A DNA stretch of 64,000 nt from Neolewinella lacunae (GTDB lineage Bacteria; Bacteroidota; Bacteroidia; Chitinophagales; Saprospiraceae), in NCBI RefSeq assembly GCF_014349155.1, contig NZ_JACSIT010000069.1, forward strand, positions 1 through 64,000, read 5' to 3'. Position numbers and translations under genes: made by a program. Under the pieces are notes generated by a model, which saw nothing but the letters and a program-made list of their open reading frames with translations, was not told the DNA's origin and searched no databases. Positions 41,322 to 50,122 of this stretch are shown here, piece after piece. Each line of letters starts with the position of its first letter. The first letter of the stretch is position 1.

Positions 41322-42116
41322 TCACAAATAAGCATTCAACAACTCCGTCAGCCGCTTTTCCCCCAGCCCCCGTTCCAGATGCCCGCCGTGGGCAAAGGAA
41401 ATTTTCCCCGTCTCCTCCGAAACGATGAAGCAGCCCACGTCAATTTTTTCGGATACCCCCACGGCCGCCCGGTGCCGCAGGCCCACACTCTTTGGCAGGG
41501 TCGTATTCTCCGATACCGGCAAAATGGCGCTCGCCCGCGAAATGCGCCGGTTTTCAATCACCACCGCCCCGTCGTGCAAGGGGCTTTCCTTGTGGAAAAT
41601 GCTGACAATCAGGCCATAACTGATGTTGGCATTGAGGGGCGTGCCCCCGGATATGATGGTCTCGGGGTCGGCATCGCGGGTGCAAACGATCAGCGCCCCG
41701 GTCTTACTGCGCGCCAGGCGGAGAAAGGCCCGCCGGATCTCTTCCACCTCCTCGGTGGCGTCCAGCGTGGGGTCTTCCTTGCCCAGCAGCCGGCTCCAGA
41801 ACGAATCCCGCTGCCGCAGCGTATTGGTCCCCAGCAGCAACAAAAAGCGCCGCACCTCCGGCTGGAAAATGATGATCAGACTGATGAAACCCAGGTTAGT
41901 GAACTGAAACAGTATGCTGCTCAGCAGGTCCATCCCCAGCGCCTGAAACACCTGGTAGCTGAGGAACAGCAACACCATGCCCACGAAAATATTGAGCGCG
42001 ATGCTGCCCTTCAGCAACTGGTACAACTGGTAAAGAAGGAGTCCAACGATCAGGATATCGAACAGGTCCCAGACGTCTACCTGGAGAAAACCGATCTTGA
42101 AAAGCAGACACTGCAT
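41322..42116 (-). CDS. dacA: Diadenylate cyclase (c-di-AMP synthase), CdaA type
   Basis: Membrane-bound c-di-AMP synthase of 264 aa. Three N-terminal membrane segments (VWDLFDILIVGLLLYQLYQL, SIALNIFVGMVLLFLSYQVF, ILFQFTNLGFISLIIIFQPE) precede the DAC domain. Active-site motifs: SPLHDGAVVIENRRISRASA (DGA, near residue 180) and GLRHRAAVGVSE (RHR, near 212), with ETGKISFAHGG after. This is the CdaA/DacA class. ATG 42116 fits the family start; the longer frame overlaps the divergent gene. A near -7 box (42122-42129, one mismatch) sits 5 nt before the ATG. No CdaR (YbbR) gene is adjacent. Confidence 0.92.
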   Translation of the reverse strand: MQCLLFKIGFLQVDVWDLFDILIVGLLLYQLYQLLKGSIALNIFVGMVLLFLSYQVFQALGMDLLSSILFQFTNLGFISLIIIFQPEVRRFLLLLGTNTLRQRDSFWSRLLGKEDPTLDATEEVEEIRRAFLRLARSKTGALIVCTRDADPETIISGGTPLNANISYGLIVSIFHKESPLHDGAVVIENRRISRASAILPVSENTTLPKSVGLRHRAAVGVSEKIDVGCFIVSEETGKISFAHGGHLERGLGEKRLTELLNAYL

Positions 42117-42186
42117 AAACGCGAAGATAGAGCGATCTGCTTTGGCAGGCACCAGGAATTGCTGCGGCACTCCCCACGGGGACCCG

Positions 42187-42194
42187 TATCTTTG
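42187..42194 (+). promoter_or_regulatory. -7 box TATCTTTG, 4 nt before an ATG
   Basis: Perfect TAnnTTTG for the coiled-coil protein gene; the transcript would start at or very near the A of ATG 42199 (leaderless). Confidence 0.6.
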
Positions 42195-42198
42195 CCCC

Positions 42199-43371
42199 AT
42201 GCTTACTCCGCGCGCCTTTCGGTTCTGGTACGGGTTTGTTCTTTTTTGGGCGCTGCCGCAGGTGCAGGGTTGGGGACAAGAGCTGCGCACGAACGCGGCC
42301 GGCGAAAAGATCATCGTGTACGCCGATGGGACAGCCCGCTATTTCAACGACCTCACGTTGATCGATGCCATGCAAAAAGACAGTGCCAGGAACATCTACC
42401 CCGTTGTGAAGGCCACCATCGAGCCCCTGGCCGACGGCGTAGACCCCACCGAGGCCGATCTTAAGCACATCGCCGAACGCAAACTCCAGCTCGCCCGCGA
42501 AGCCGAAGCCCTGGCCCGTACCCGCGCCAGCGCCGCCGTCAGCAACCGCCTCCAGCTGGAACGCGACCTCGAAAGCGCCCGCAGCGGCGGCCGGCTCGAA
42601 GCAGCCAATGCCCTCCAGCGCCGCCTCCAACTCGCCCGGCAAGTAGAAACCAATGCCCTGGCCGACCGCACCGCCGCCGAAACGCGGGCCGCCGCCGCCG
42701 CCATCATCGTCCAGGAAGGTCGCTACGTCGACGCCTACAACGCCGCCCGCCGGAGCGAACGCCGCGGACCCACCATCGATAAACCCGCCACCCGGACCGA
42801 ACGCAGCCTCGAAAAACTCCTCCCCGCCGAGCCCGTATTCAGCGGCTTCGGCCCCGCCGCCGGTCGCCTTCCCCTCTACGAAGCACCACCCTGCGGAAAC
42901 CCCGTCGGCCTGCCCAGCGTCAACAACGCCCAAGCCGTCACCTTTCCCCGCCTGCTGTTTACCCACACCGACGAAAACCTGCGGCCCTTCCTCGATGGCA
43001 AGGAATACCTCCGCTGCACCGCCTACCTCACCCGCGACGACCGCGGCGAGCGCTACCTCCACCTCACCCTCACTTTCGCCAACGCCAATGCCATGACTTC
43101 TTACGGCTTCCTGCCGGAGAATTCCAGCCTCAGCCTGCACCTGCTCAACGGACGGCACATCTCCCTCCAGGCCGCCCGCGAGGTCGTCGGCATCATCGAC
43201 CACGGCCGCCGCGAACTCAACTACAACGTTGATTACCGCCTCCCCCGGGGTGCCGCCCAGGAGCTCGGCGGCCAGGCCCTCGACTACGTCCGCATCTTCT
43301 GGTCCGGCGGCTACGAGGAATACCAAATCTATCAGGTCGACGCCCTGCGGCAGCTCGTCACCTGCTACTAG
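42199..43371 (+). CDS. Exported coiled-coil protein, unrecognised
   Basis: Protein of 390 aa. A signal peptide (FRFWYGFVLFWALPQVQG/WG) is followed by a short segment ELRTNAAGEKIIVYADGTAR YF, which is a motif seen in several Bacteroidota envelope proteins (G-E-K-I-x-x-Y-x-D-G-T-W/A-R). Residues ~65-175 form an Arg/Ala/Glu-rich coiled coil (AERKLQLAREAEALARTRAS). The C-terminal ~160 residues are a mixed beta domain (CTAYLTRDDRGERYLHLTLT, ISLQAAREVVGIIDHGRREL NYNVDY, DYVRIFWSGGYEEYQIYQVD). No family recognised. Divergent from dacA with only 82 bp between start codons, so regulation may be linked. Confidence 0.6.
   Translation: MLTPRAFRFWYGFVLFWALPQVQGWGQELRTNAAGEKIIVYADGTARYFNDLTLIDAMQKDSARNIYPVVKATIEPLADGVDPTEADLKHIAERKLQLAREAEALARTRASAAVSNRLQLERDLESARSGGRLEAANALQRRLQLARQVETNALADRTAAETRAAAAAIIVQEGRYVDAYNAARRSERRGPTIDKPATRTERSLEKLLPAEPVFSGFGPAAGRLPLYEAPPCGNPVGLPSVNNAQAVTFPRLLFTHTDENLRPFLDGKEYLRCTAYLTRDDRGERYLHLTLTFANANAMTSYGFLPENSSLSLHLLNGRHISLQAAREVVGIIDHGRRELNYNVDYRLPRGAAQELGGQALDYVRIFWSGGYEEYQIYQVDALRQLVTCY
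42248..42265 (-). repeat. 18-bp dispersed repeat, variant copy 11, in a signal peptide
   Basis: One mismatch to the consensus, antisense to the gene; codes for ALPQVQ at the end of the signal peptide of the coiled-coil protein. Confidence 0.75.
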
Positions 43372-43381
43372 TGCCACGTTG

Positions 43382-43399
43382 GGGCGCGGCCGCAGGTGC
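43382..43399 (-). repeat. 18-bp dispersed repeat, exact copy 12
   Basis: Exact copy between two convergent gene ends, 10 bp after the stop of the coiled-coil protein gene. Confidence 0.85.
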
Positions 43400-43433
43400 C
43401 AGGTCCCGTTGAAAAAGCAAGGAAAATCGAATC

Positions 43434-44429
43434 CTAAGCTTCGCGCTGAAGCAAATCTTCGGCGAGTTGGAGGAGGACTTCTTTCACCGCCGGGTCACCA
43501 CCCGCCGCAGTGAGGTGGGCAACTGCTTCGGCCTGGTACGCATCGCGCAGTTCCGCTACGGCCCGGGGTGTGCCAGCCAGGACCATCAGCTCCGTCACCC
43601 GCTCCACCTTAGGGCCCGGATCGGCGGGGGAGCTGGCGAAGAGGGCGGCGAGTTCCGCACTTTCGGCGGGCGGCAGTGCTGCGCTGGCCTGGAGATAAAG
43701 GAAGGTTTTCTTGTTGCGGATGATGTCGTTGCCCGTCCGCTTTCCCGTTACCTGGCTATCACCGAACGTATCCAGCAGGTCGTCCTGGAGCTGGAAGGCC
43801 AGTCCCGTCAGCCGGCCGAAAGCGTACAAATGTTGCGCATCAACCGACCCTGCACCTGCGGCCAGCGCCCCCATCTCCAAAGCCCCGCCCAGTAGCACGG
43901 CCGTTTTGCGCTCAATCATGCTGAGGTATTCCCCGACGGTCACGTCGGAGCGGGTTTCGAAATCTACGTCGAGTTGTTGCCCCTCGCAAACGCCAGTGGC
44001 CACCCGGTTAAAGGCCGCCAGCAGGCCCGGCAGCGCCGCCGCGTTGGGGCAGCGGCAAAGGTGGGCGTAGGCCTGGATCAGCATCAGGTCGCCACTGAGA
44101 ATGCCGGTATTGACGTCCCATTTTTCGTGGACGGTGGCCTGCCCACGCCGCAAGGGGCTATCGTCCATGATGTCGTCGTGGACGAGCGTGAAGTTGTGAA
44201 ATACCTCCACGGCCAGTGCCACGGGCATGGCCTGCCGCAGGTCTTCATCGCCGTACATCCGGCCAGCCAGCAGGGCCAGCAGGGGGCGGACGCGCTTGCC
44301 GCCCAGGTCCAGAATGTAATCAATCGGCTGGTAGAGGCCACGCGGCTCGCGGTCGGAAAAAGTAGCACGAAGCTCCGTAAGAAAGGCCCCGAGCAGGGCC
44401 GCAGGTAGTGAGGCAGGGGTAGCAGACAT
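43434..44429 (-). CDS. Polyprenyl (trans-isoprenyl) diphosphate synthase
   Basis: Trans-prenyltransferase of 331 aa that lengthens isoprenoid diphosphates. Motifs: LGGKRVRPLLALLAG, first Asp-rich motif LVHDDIMDDSPLRRG (near residue 86), and second LAFQLQDDLLDTFG (near 216), with KTFLYLQA. The residue pattern before the first DDxxD is long-chain/FPP-like, but product length cannot be read from sequence. ATG 44429 is preceded by a perfect -7 box only 4 nt upstream, so the mRNA is likely leaderless; the longer upstream frame is excluded. It contains a dispersed-repeat variant coding GALAAGAG (43852-43870). Confidence 0.9.
   Translation of the reverse strand: MSATPASLPAALLGAFLTELRATFSDREPRGLYQPIDYILDLGGKRVRPLLALLAGRMYGDEDLRQAMPVALAVEVFHNFTLVHDDIMDDSPLRRGQATVHEKWDVNTGILSGDLMLIQAYAHLCRCPNAAALPGLLAAFNRVATGVCEGQQLDVDFETRSDVTVGEYLSMIERKTAVLLGGALEMGALAAGAGSVDAQHLYAFGRLTGLAFQLQDDLLDTFGDSQVTGKRTGNDIIRNKKTFLYLQASAALPPAESAELAALFASSPADPGPKVERVTELMVLAGTPRAVAELRDAYQAEAVAHLTAAGGDPAVKEVLLQLAEDLLQREA
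43852..43870 (+). repeat. Dispersed repeat, 19-bp variant copy 13, inside polyprenyl synthase
   Basis: GCACCTGCGGCCAGCGCCC (one extra base), antisense to the gene; codes GALAAGAG. Confidence 0.65.
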
Positions 44430-44433
44430 GCGG

Positions 44434-44441
44434 CAAAAGTA
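44434..44441 (-). promoter_or_regulatory. -7 box TACTTTTG for polyprenyl synthase
   Basis: Perfect TAnnTTTG on the minus strand, 4 nt before the ATG at 44429; implies a leaderless transcript. Confidence 0.6.
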
Positions 44442-44599
44442 CGAAGCCCGCCGCGCTCCCCACCCGCCCGGCCAACCAAGGTGGACATTTATCTGTTTTC
44501 CGCTTGCCCCCCCTTGGGCAGCCCTCTGCGGCGTTCGCGAGCCCACAACTAACCGTCAGTCGCCGGAACAAGTATTCCCCGGCGTCAGCCCCAGCAAAT

Positions 44600-45571
44600 A
44601 TGGACGACCAAGCCTACGACCTCCTCATCATCGGCGGTGGCCCCACCGGCCTCAACGTGGGCATCAGCGCCCGAAAGGCCGGCCTCCGCTACCTCATCAT
44701 CGAAAAGGGGATGCTGGCCAATAGCCTGTTTCATTTTCCCGTCAATATGACTTTTTTCAGCACCTCGCTGAAGCTGGAAATTCACAACACGCCCTTCATC
44801 AGCCACGGCGATAAACCCACCCGCTCCGAGGCGCTCGAATACTACCGCCGCCTGGCCCAGGCCAATGGGTTGCACCTTCACCTCTACGAAGAAGTGCTGG
44901 GCATGGAGCCCCGCTCTCCCCAGGGGTATACCGTGCGTACCAGTAAAGCGACCTACCACGCCCGCGCCGTGTGCGTAGCCACCGGATTTTACGATACCCC
45001 CCGCCTGCTGGGCGTGCCGGGCGAGGATTTGCCCAAGGTAAAGCACTACTACGATGACCCCCACGCTTACATCAACCAGGAGGTTCTGGTCGTCGGCGCA
45101 GCCAATAGTGCCTGCGACGCGGCGCTGGAGTGCTGGCGCAAAGGAGCCCGCGTGACCATGGCCATCCGTGGCGACAGCATCTACGACCGGGTGAAGTACT
45201 GGATCCGCCCCGACATCGAAAACCGCATCAAGGAAGGCAGCATCACGGCCCACTTTAATACCACCGTTACGGCCATTCATCCTGCTTCTGTAGACTTGAA
45301 TACCCCCGCAGGCCCCTTGCGCGTAGCCAACGATTTTGTGTTGGCCATGACCGGCTACCTGCCCAACTACGCCCTGTTTGAACGCCTGGGCTTACCCGTG
45401 GAAACCGACGATGCCTGCAAGCCAATTTTTGACCCGGAGACGCTCCAGACCCAGCTGCCCGGCGTCTATCTGGCGGGCGTAGCCTGCGCCGGCCAGGAAA
45501 CCAGCAAGCTCTTTATCGAGAATACGCGCGACCACGGCGAGCGCATCATCATCCACTTGCAGGCGAAATAA
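44600..45571 (+). CDS. ypdA: YpdA-family bacillithiol-disulfide reductase-like flavoprotein
   Basis: FAD/NAD(P)-dependent oxidoreductase of 323 aa of the YpdA (Bdr) family, proposed to reduce oxidised bacillithiol. The FAD-binding motif is DLLIIGGGPTGLNVGISARK (near residue 7) and the NADPH motif VLVVGAANSACDAALECWRK (near 165). NSLFHFPVNMTFFSTSLKLE is characteristic of YpdA. The two Cys of thioredoxin-reductase-type active sites are absent, as expected for this group. GVYLAGVACAGQETSKLFIE near the end fits the family. Start at ATG 44600. No other bacillithiol genes are in the window. Confidence 0.88.
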   Translation: MDDQAYDLLIIGGGPTGLNVGISARKAGLRYLIIEKGMLANSLFHFPVNMTFFSTSLKLEIHNTPFISHGDKPTRSEALEYYRRLAQANGLHLHLYEEVLGMEPRSPQGYTVRTSKATYHARAVCVATGFYDTPRLLGVPGEDLPKVKHYYDDPHAYINQEVLVVGAANSACDAALECWRKGARVTMAIRGDSIYDRVKYWIRPDIENRIKEGSITAHFNTTVTAIHPASVDLNTPAGPLRVANDFVLAMTGYLPNYALFERLGLPVETDDACKPIFDPETLQTQLPGVYLAGVACAGQETSKLFIENTRDHGERIIIHLQAK

Positions 45572-45898
45572 GGCAGGTCAAACGGTTGGCAACGAGACTG
45601 TTCATATTTGAATGTCTACACTTTACGGACTAAAACGAAAACGTCGGGCTTCACCCGACGCTACCCAAGCGGCCCCTCCAGGGCCGGCAGGGGCTTTGTG
45701 GCCCCCTTCCCTACTTAGTCCATCTTCGTGTCCTTAGTGGTTCAAAAAAGACCTGCGCAGCAGGGTCCCTCCTTTCCCCCTTTATCCCCTTACTCCTTTC
45801 CCCCCTTTACTCCCTTCCCCAACGCAGGGAAGCCTCCCTTCCGCGTAACGAAAGGGAGGCTTCCCGAAAACGATCAAACCCAAGGGGTAAAGCGTGGG
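45572..45898. other. Intergenic region with palindromes and pyrimidine repeat
   Basis: 327 bp. Contains the palindrome GTCGGGCTTCACCCGAC (45641-45657), CTTCGTGTCCTTAGTGGTTC (45727-45746, the unfilled target of the 27430 MITE), pyrimidine units related to 3721-3799, and a long hairpin at 45827-45865. No gene seen. Confidence 0.6.
45827..45865 (-). terminator. Long hairpin after rpsT
   Basis: Perfect 14-bp stem GGGAAGCCTCCCTT/AAGGGAGGCTTCCC with an 11-nt loop, 34 bp beyond the rpsT stop. No U run follows, so its action as terminator is inferred from position. Confidence 0.6.
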
Positions 45899-46153
45899 CT
45901 AGCCCAGGGATTGAACGTGCTTGGCCAGGCCAGACTTCAGGTTAGCAGCTTTGTTCGGGTGGAACAGGTTGCGCTTTGCCAGGCGGTCGATCATGCTGAA
46001 AAGACGGGGGAGTTGCTTCTCGGCTTCGTCTTTGTCTTCCATACTCCGCACTTTGGCGATGACGGTACGGGTAGATTTCTTGTAGTAACGGTTGTGAAGG
46101 CGCTTCTTGGCGTCTTGACGAATCCGCTTTTGGGCTGACTTATGATGTGCCAT
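45899..46153 (-). CDS. rpsT: 30S ribosomal protein S20
   Basis: Ribosomal protein S20 of 84 aa, a primary binder of 16S rRNA. Sequence AHHKSAQKRIRQDAKKRLHN RYYKKSTRTVIAKVRSM is typical: basic, helical, beginning MA(H/N)(H/I)KSA. The length is normal. A -7 box (46191-46198) lies 38 nt upstream. It stands alone. Confidence 0.95.
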   Translation of the reverse strand: MAHHKSAQKRIRQDAKKRLHNRYYKKSTRTVIAKVRSMEDKDEAEKQLPRLFSMIDRLAKRNLFHPNKAANLKSGLAKHVQSLG

Positions 46154-46190
46154 GCTATCTTGTTTTTTACTCCGGGTTTGAAACGGTCCG

Positions 46191-46198
46191 CAAAGGTA
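46191..46198 (-). promoter_or_regulatory. -7 box TACCTTTG for rpsT
   Basis: Perfect TAnnTTTG on the minus strand, 37 nt before the S20 start codon. Confidence 0.55.
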
Positions 46199-46252
46199 CA
46201 GCTTTTCGTGGAATTGGAAAAGAGGGGCGGGAAAATTTAGTTTGGTGCGGGG

Positions 46253-46286
46253 GCGGGCTTCCCGACGGGCAGGCCGGGAAGCCCGC
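46253..46286 (-). terminator. Hairpin after the alpha-amylase gene
   Basis: 12-bp perfect stem GCGGGCTTCCCG/CGGGAAGCCCGC with a 10-nt loop, starting 6 bp beyond the amylase stop. It shares GGGAAGCC with the rpsT hairpin. No clear U run. Confidence 0.6.
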
Positions 46287-46291
46287 TTTGG

Positions 46292-48802
46292 CTACTGTTT
46301 GACGATTTTGACGACTTCTCCGCCCGTGCGCAGGTAGTAGAGGCCCGCCGGGAGGTGTGTCAGGTCCATTTCCAGCCAGCCGTCGCCGCGGTGGGCGTTC
46401 AGGTCCTGGCGCTGCCCGGCAACGTTGGTCAGCAGCCACGCCGCTTCGGTGGCCAGGCCAAAGACCCGCACCCGGTCGCCAGCGGGATTGGGGCTGACGC
46501 GCAGGAGGTCGTTAGCGCGGAAAGTCAGGCGGCGCACGGCGCTCAGTTGTTCCTGCCCGTCGGTATCGCGGGAACGGAGCCGGTAGTAGCGTACCGCTTG
46601 CGGCCAGGGGCGGTTATCCGTGTAGGCGTACTTACCCGGCGTGTTGCGGGCATTGACGGGGTTCAAGGCGACGAAAGTGCTGCCATCCACGCTGTATTCG
46701 GGCACAAAGTCGGCCACATTTTCTTCCAGGGCGGTCTCCCAGTCCAGTTGAACCAGGCCTTTGGCATCCACCTGTGCCGTGAAGCTCAGCAGTTCCACCG
46801 GGAGGCTGGCTCCCGTAGCGGCGTAGATGGCAAAAGACTTAGCGGGTACGTCAATCAGGATTTGGTTGCTCCCGTTAAGGGTAGTGCTGCTGTTGAAGGC
46901 ATTGCCCGTAAGATCATTAAAAATGGATCCCTGGGTGAGCCCGCCGGAAGCCGTAGCGTTGATGGTCTGGTCTACCTTCAGCGTGGAATTGCCGAAGTTA
47001 ATGGCCACCACCAGGTCCGTCGCTCCTGCTCCGCCGATGATCTGGTAGATCAGGGCCCGGTTGGAGCTCCCTTGCTGATAGTTGGCGAAATAAGGAGTTC
47101 CGAAGCGGTTGAGGTAGTCTACCGTCGGCGAGCCAAAGATGTGGTCGCGGTGGATTTGCATCAGTTCGCTGATCTCCGCCCCCAGGTTAAAGACGGGCGC
47201 GTTGGGGATGCTGGTGCCAAAGAAGTCGGGGTAAAATACCGTGGGGACGCCCAGCTGGTTGTTCGTCAGCAGGTAAGCGTAAGCCAGCAGCAAGTCGTTC
47301 TGTACGGGTTCTCCAGGTCCCCGGAAGTCGTGGTTGTTGATGAAGGTTACTACGTTGAAGCCGGAGAGGCCATTGTCGCGCAGGGAACTGGAAAAGACGT
47401 TGCGCAAATCGTAGCCACCGTTGTCGCAGGCCTCCTTCAGGGCATTGCGGAGGGTAAAGTCGAATACCCGGGCGTAGGCCGTGCTGCTGGTGATGTTGCT
47501 GTTTACCTGGTCTACCCAGGCGGCAAGCAGCGTGGGGTTGCCATCGAAAAATTCGCCGACCACCATGGGCGGGTTGGAGCCGGGGTTGCGGCTGGCGAGT
47601 TCATCGAGGATTTGGGCGACGAAAACGGGAGGGAAGTGCTTGACCGCATCAAGCCGCAGCCCGCCCATGCCTACGTCGTTGAGCAGCCAGTGGGTCCAGT
47701 CGGCGTAAGTAGCCAGGGTCGAAGGATTTTCCTGCACCACGTCGTAGAAAAACAGGGGGGCATCGAAGTCGCCAGCCATGAAGGTGGTGCTCGTATTCGC
47801 ACTGTTGGGACGAAAATTTTCGAAGTTCATCGGCCCCTGCCCGCTGGGCATGGTCGTAAAGTCGGTATAAGTTTGGTATTTCAGGTCTTCCAGCGGGATA
47901 TTGATGCCCTGGGTGCCGGGGTTGGACTCGTAGTAGATGGCGTAGATGCGGTGGTCGGAGTAGCCGCGCTCGCTGACGTTGGCGTTGATGAGGTCGATCA
48001 AGAGGTCATCTCCACCGGCCAGGAAGTCGGCCGCGCTGATGCTCAGCTTAAACTCGTCGGTGTAGCAGCCGCTGAAGTCGAAGAGGGTGGCGCGGATGCG
48101 TTGGTTGAGTTGTACGGTATTAAACGGCTGTGGGCTGCAATCCCCGCCCCCGTTGGGCTCGTTTTCGTTGATGTCGGGTGCCGCCGCGCGCGGGACCCCC
48201 GCGACGTAGGCCCGGAACTGGTATTCGTTGGGTCCGTAGCTCTGGGTTTTGGAACTGATTTTGAAGTAGTAATCTCCCGCACCGTAGCTACCACCCAGGG
48301 GGAGCCGGCAGCGGAAGCGATCGCTGGGGTAGGGTTGCTTACCCATCCCGTTGAAGTGGGTTTCAATGTAGGCTTTCACGGCGGGGTTGTCTTCCGGCTT
48401 TCCCCCGTCGCGGTGGTTGTATACGACGTCGGCCACCGACTGAATGCCCGCCCCACTTAGGTTGGCCACCAGGGCGTCTACCTCTGCACGGGTACCGAAG
48501 CCCGTACGGCCAATGGCGGGGTCGCCCAGGTCGTAGAGGTCCTGGGGGTCGTAGCCATTGGAGCAGGCCCCGAAGCTGGCCCGGGAAAGGGGCGGCAGCC
48601 AAACGTAGGTGAAGCCCGCATTGGCCAGGTCATTCACCTTGCTGTTTACCGTACTGGCCCAGTTTGGCCCACTGTAATTGCCTGAGGAGGTAAAGCATCC
48701 ATCCTTAGGATAATCCCAAAACCAGCCTTGCAGCATGAAGTCTTGTGCGCCGATGGAAAGGCTACCCGCCATCAACAGCGAGAGGAAGAGTATTTTTTGC
48801 AT
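46292..48802 (-). CDS. Secreted alpha-amylase (GH13) with T9SS C-terminal sorting domain
   Basis: Starch-degrading GH13 enzyme of 836 aa. Signal peptide QKILFLSLLMAGSLSIGAQD. Conserved regions: I SVADVVYNHRDGG (near 127), II GGLRLDAVKHF (nucleophile Asp, near 390), III MVVGEFFDG (acid/base Glu, near 415), IV VVTFINNHDFRGP (near 490), so the active site is complete. Between regions I and II (residues ~150-330) is a long insert with Cys and a SADFLAGGDDLLIDLINANV segment, unusual for the family. The C-terminus carries a T9SS type A sorting domain (LRVSPNPAGDRVRVFG through LPAGLYYLRTGGEVVKIVKQ), so it is probably exported by the system that includes PorU. ATG 48802 begins the signal peptide. Confidence 0.92.
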   Translation of the reverse strand: MQKILFLSLLMAGSLSIGAQDFMLQGWFWDYPKDGCFTSSGNYSGPNWASTVNSKVNDLANAGFTYVWLPPLSRASFGACSNGYDPQDLYDLGDPAIGRTGFGTRAEVDALVANLSGAGIQSVADVVYNHRDGGKPEDNPAVKAYIETHFNGMGKQPYPSDRFRCRLPLGGSYGAGDYYFKISSKTQSYGPNEYQFRAYVAGVPRAAAPDINENEPNGGGDCSPQPFNTVQLNQRIRATLFDFSGCYTDEFKLSISAADFLAGGDDLLIDLINANVSERGYSDHRIYAIYYESNPGTQGINIPLEDLKYQTYTDFTTMPSGQGPMNFENFRPNSANTSTTFMAGDFDAPLFFYDVVQENPSTLATYADWTHWLLNDVGMGGLRLDAVKHFPPVFVAQILDELASRNPGSNPPMVVGEFFDGNPTLLAAWVDQVNSNITSSTAYARVFDFTLRNALKEACDNGGYDLRNVFSSSLRDNGLSGFNVVTFINNHDFRGPGEPVQNDLLLAYAYLLTNNQLGVPTVFYPDFFGTSIPNAPVFNLGAEISELMQIHRDHIFGSPTVDYLNRFGTPYFANYQQGSSNRALIYQIIGGAGATDLVVAINFGNSTLKVDQTINATASGGLTQGSIFNDLTGNAFNSSTTLNGSNQILIDVPAKSFAIYAATGASLPVELLSFTAQVDAKGLVQLDWETALEENVADFVPEYSVDGSTFVALNPVNARNTPGKYAYTDNRPWPQAVRYYRLRSRDTDGQEQLSAVRRLTFRANDLLRVSPNPAGDRVRVFGLATEAAWLLTNVAGQRQDLNAHRGDGWLEMDLTHLPAGLYYLRTGGEVVKIVKQ

Positions 48803-48882
48803 GATCTCAGAAGCAGATTGTGAAACAAATGCACCCATCACACAGCTGGCTAAAACCACCTGGCGATAGATTGAACGTGCTC

Positions 48883-48890
48883 CAAAGATA
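48883..48890 (-). promoter_or_regulatory. -7 box TATCTTTG for alpha-amylase
   Basis: Perfect TAnnTTTG on the minus strand, 80 nt before the amylase ATG. Confidence 0.5.
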
Positions 48891-49012
48891 CTATTTCCAG
48901 TCTTTTCCCCTACCCCCCTTTCTAGGAATTTCATCCACCCCAAGGCTCCGCAAAAAAGGCATCAATCTACCCCTGCACCTAACCAAAAGTATTGGTCTAC
49001 GACAACCCTTGG

Positions 49013-49079
49013 ATAGTTCATAGTTCAATAGTCGTTGCTCAGTACCCGTCAGTGTATCACCTATTGAACTATGAACTAC
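49013..49079 (-). terminator. AGTTC-type hairpin after etfA
   Basis: Arms ATAGTTCATAGTTCAATAG (49013-49031) and CTATTGAACTATGAACTAC (49061-49079) pair over 18 bp. It lies 9 bp after the etfA stop on the minus strand; no clear U run. Confidence 0.55.
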
Positions 49080-49087
49080 TGAACTAA

Positions 49088-50047
49088 CTACACCCCCTTA
49101 TGCTTTTTAATCGCTTCCGTCAAGCGCGGCAGCACCTCAAAGAGGTCGCCCACCACCCCGTAGTCAGCAGCCTTAAAGAAGGGCGCTTCGGGGTCTTTGT
49201 TGATCACTACAATGGTCTTGGAGCTGTTGACGCCCGCCAGGTGCTGGATGGCACCGCTGATGCCGGCCGCAATGTAGAGGTTGGGCCGGATGGCCACGCC
49301 GGTCTGCCCTACGTGCTCGTGGTGGGGGCGCCAGTGTACGTCGGCAACGGGCCGGCTGCAAGCGGTGGTGGCACCCAGGGCGTCCGCCAGGTCAGTAATC
49401 ACTCCCCAGTTTTCGGGGCCCTTGAGGCCGCGGCCGCCGGATACCACCAGCTCCGCTTCGGGCAGTGGCGTAATGCCCTCCGCCCGCTTGGTCTCCAGCA
49501 CTTTGGTTTTGGGTGCGGGCAGGGCTACGTTCAGACTTTCTACTGCCACGGCCGCGCCACTTTCTTCTACGGGAATGGAATTGCCAGCCAGGCTGATGAT
49601 TTTGTAGTCCGTCAGGATTTCCACTTCAGCGAAGGCTTTGCCGGAGAATACGGCCTTGCGGACCGTAAACTTTCCGCCCTCAACCTTGGGCAGGGCATTT
49701 ACGCCGGGCGCGGAGCCAGCCTCGAGCCGGGCGGCCAGGCGGCCCACCAGGTTCTTTCCCGTACTGTTGTGCATCAGGACGATGACCTTCGCGCCAATGG
49801 CCTGCGCCGCACCGGCGATGGCCGCCGTATACACCGCACTGTCAAAGGTCGCCAACTCGGGCGCGTTGAGGTGGTACACTTTTTGGGCGCCGTAGCGGCC
49901 CAGTTCTCCCGCCGCGTCTGCTTCGCCCAAAGTAAGGGCGTGGCATTCGGTGCCGAGGGCGGCCGCCGTTTTGGCACCGTAAGTAACGGCCTCAAAGGCC
50001 GCTTTTTTGAATTTTCCGTTGCTCGCTTCCGCAAATACTAGGACCAT
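49088..50047 (-). CDS. etfA: Electron transfer flavoprotein, alpha subunit
   Basis: EtfA of 319 aa, which binds FAD and, with EtfB, carries electrons from acyl-CoA dehydrogenases to the quinone pool. The C-terminal FAD domain has [20 protein letters not shown] (near 205), [20 protein letters not shown], and the ending [35 protein letters not shown], which is the family signature. The N-terminal part is the Rossmann-like domain I. It lies 75 bp after etfB. Glutaryl-CoA dehydrogenase (9.3 kb) is a likely donor. Confidence 0.95.
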   Translation of the reverse strand: MVLVFAEASNGKFKKAAFEAVTYGAKTAAALGTECHALTLGEADAAGELGRYGAQKVYHLNAPELATFDSAVYTAAIAGAAQAIGAKVIVLMHNSTGKNLVGRLAARLEAGSAPGVNALPKVEGGKFTVRKAVFSGKAFAEVEILTDYKIISLAGNSIPVEESGAAVAVESLNVALPAPKTKVLETKRAEGITPLPEAELVVSGGRGLKGPENWGVITDLADALGATTACSRPVADVHWRPHHEHVGQTGVAIRPNLYIAAGISGAIQHLAGVNSSKTIVVINKDPEAPFFKAADYGVVGDLFEVLPRLTEAIKKHKGV

Positions 50048-50122
50048 CGTATTGATTTTTTGGGCAGATCTGGCGCTGGGCCGGGCATCTGGATTGGTTA
50101 AGGGAAAGGGCTGAAGTGGGCG

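Noticed and set aside
40731-41325. Possible CRISPR array from repeated GGTC-R-AGACG units
   Set aside because: Unit spacing is irregular, orientation switches, spacers are not unique sequences but MITEs, and no cas genes are present.
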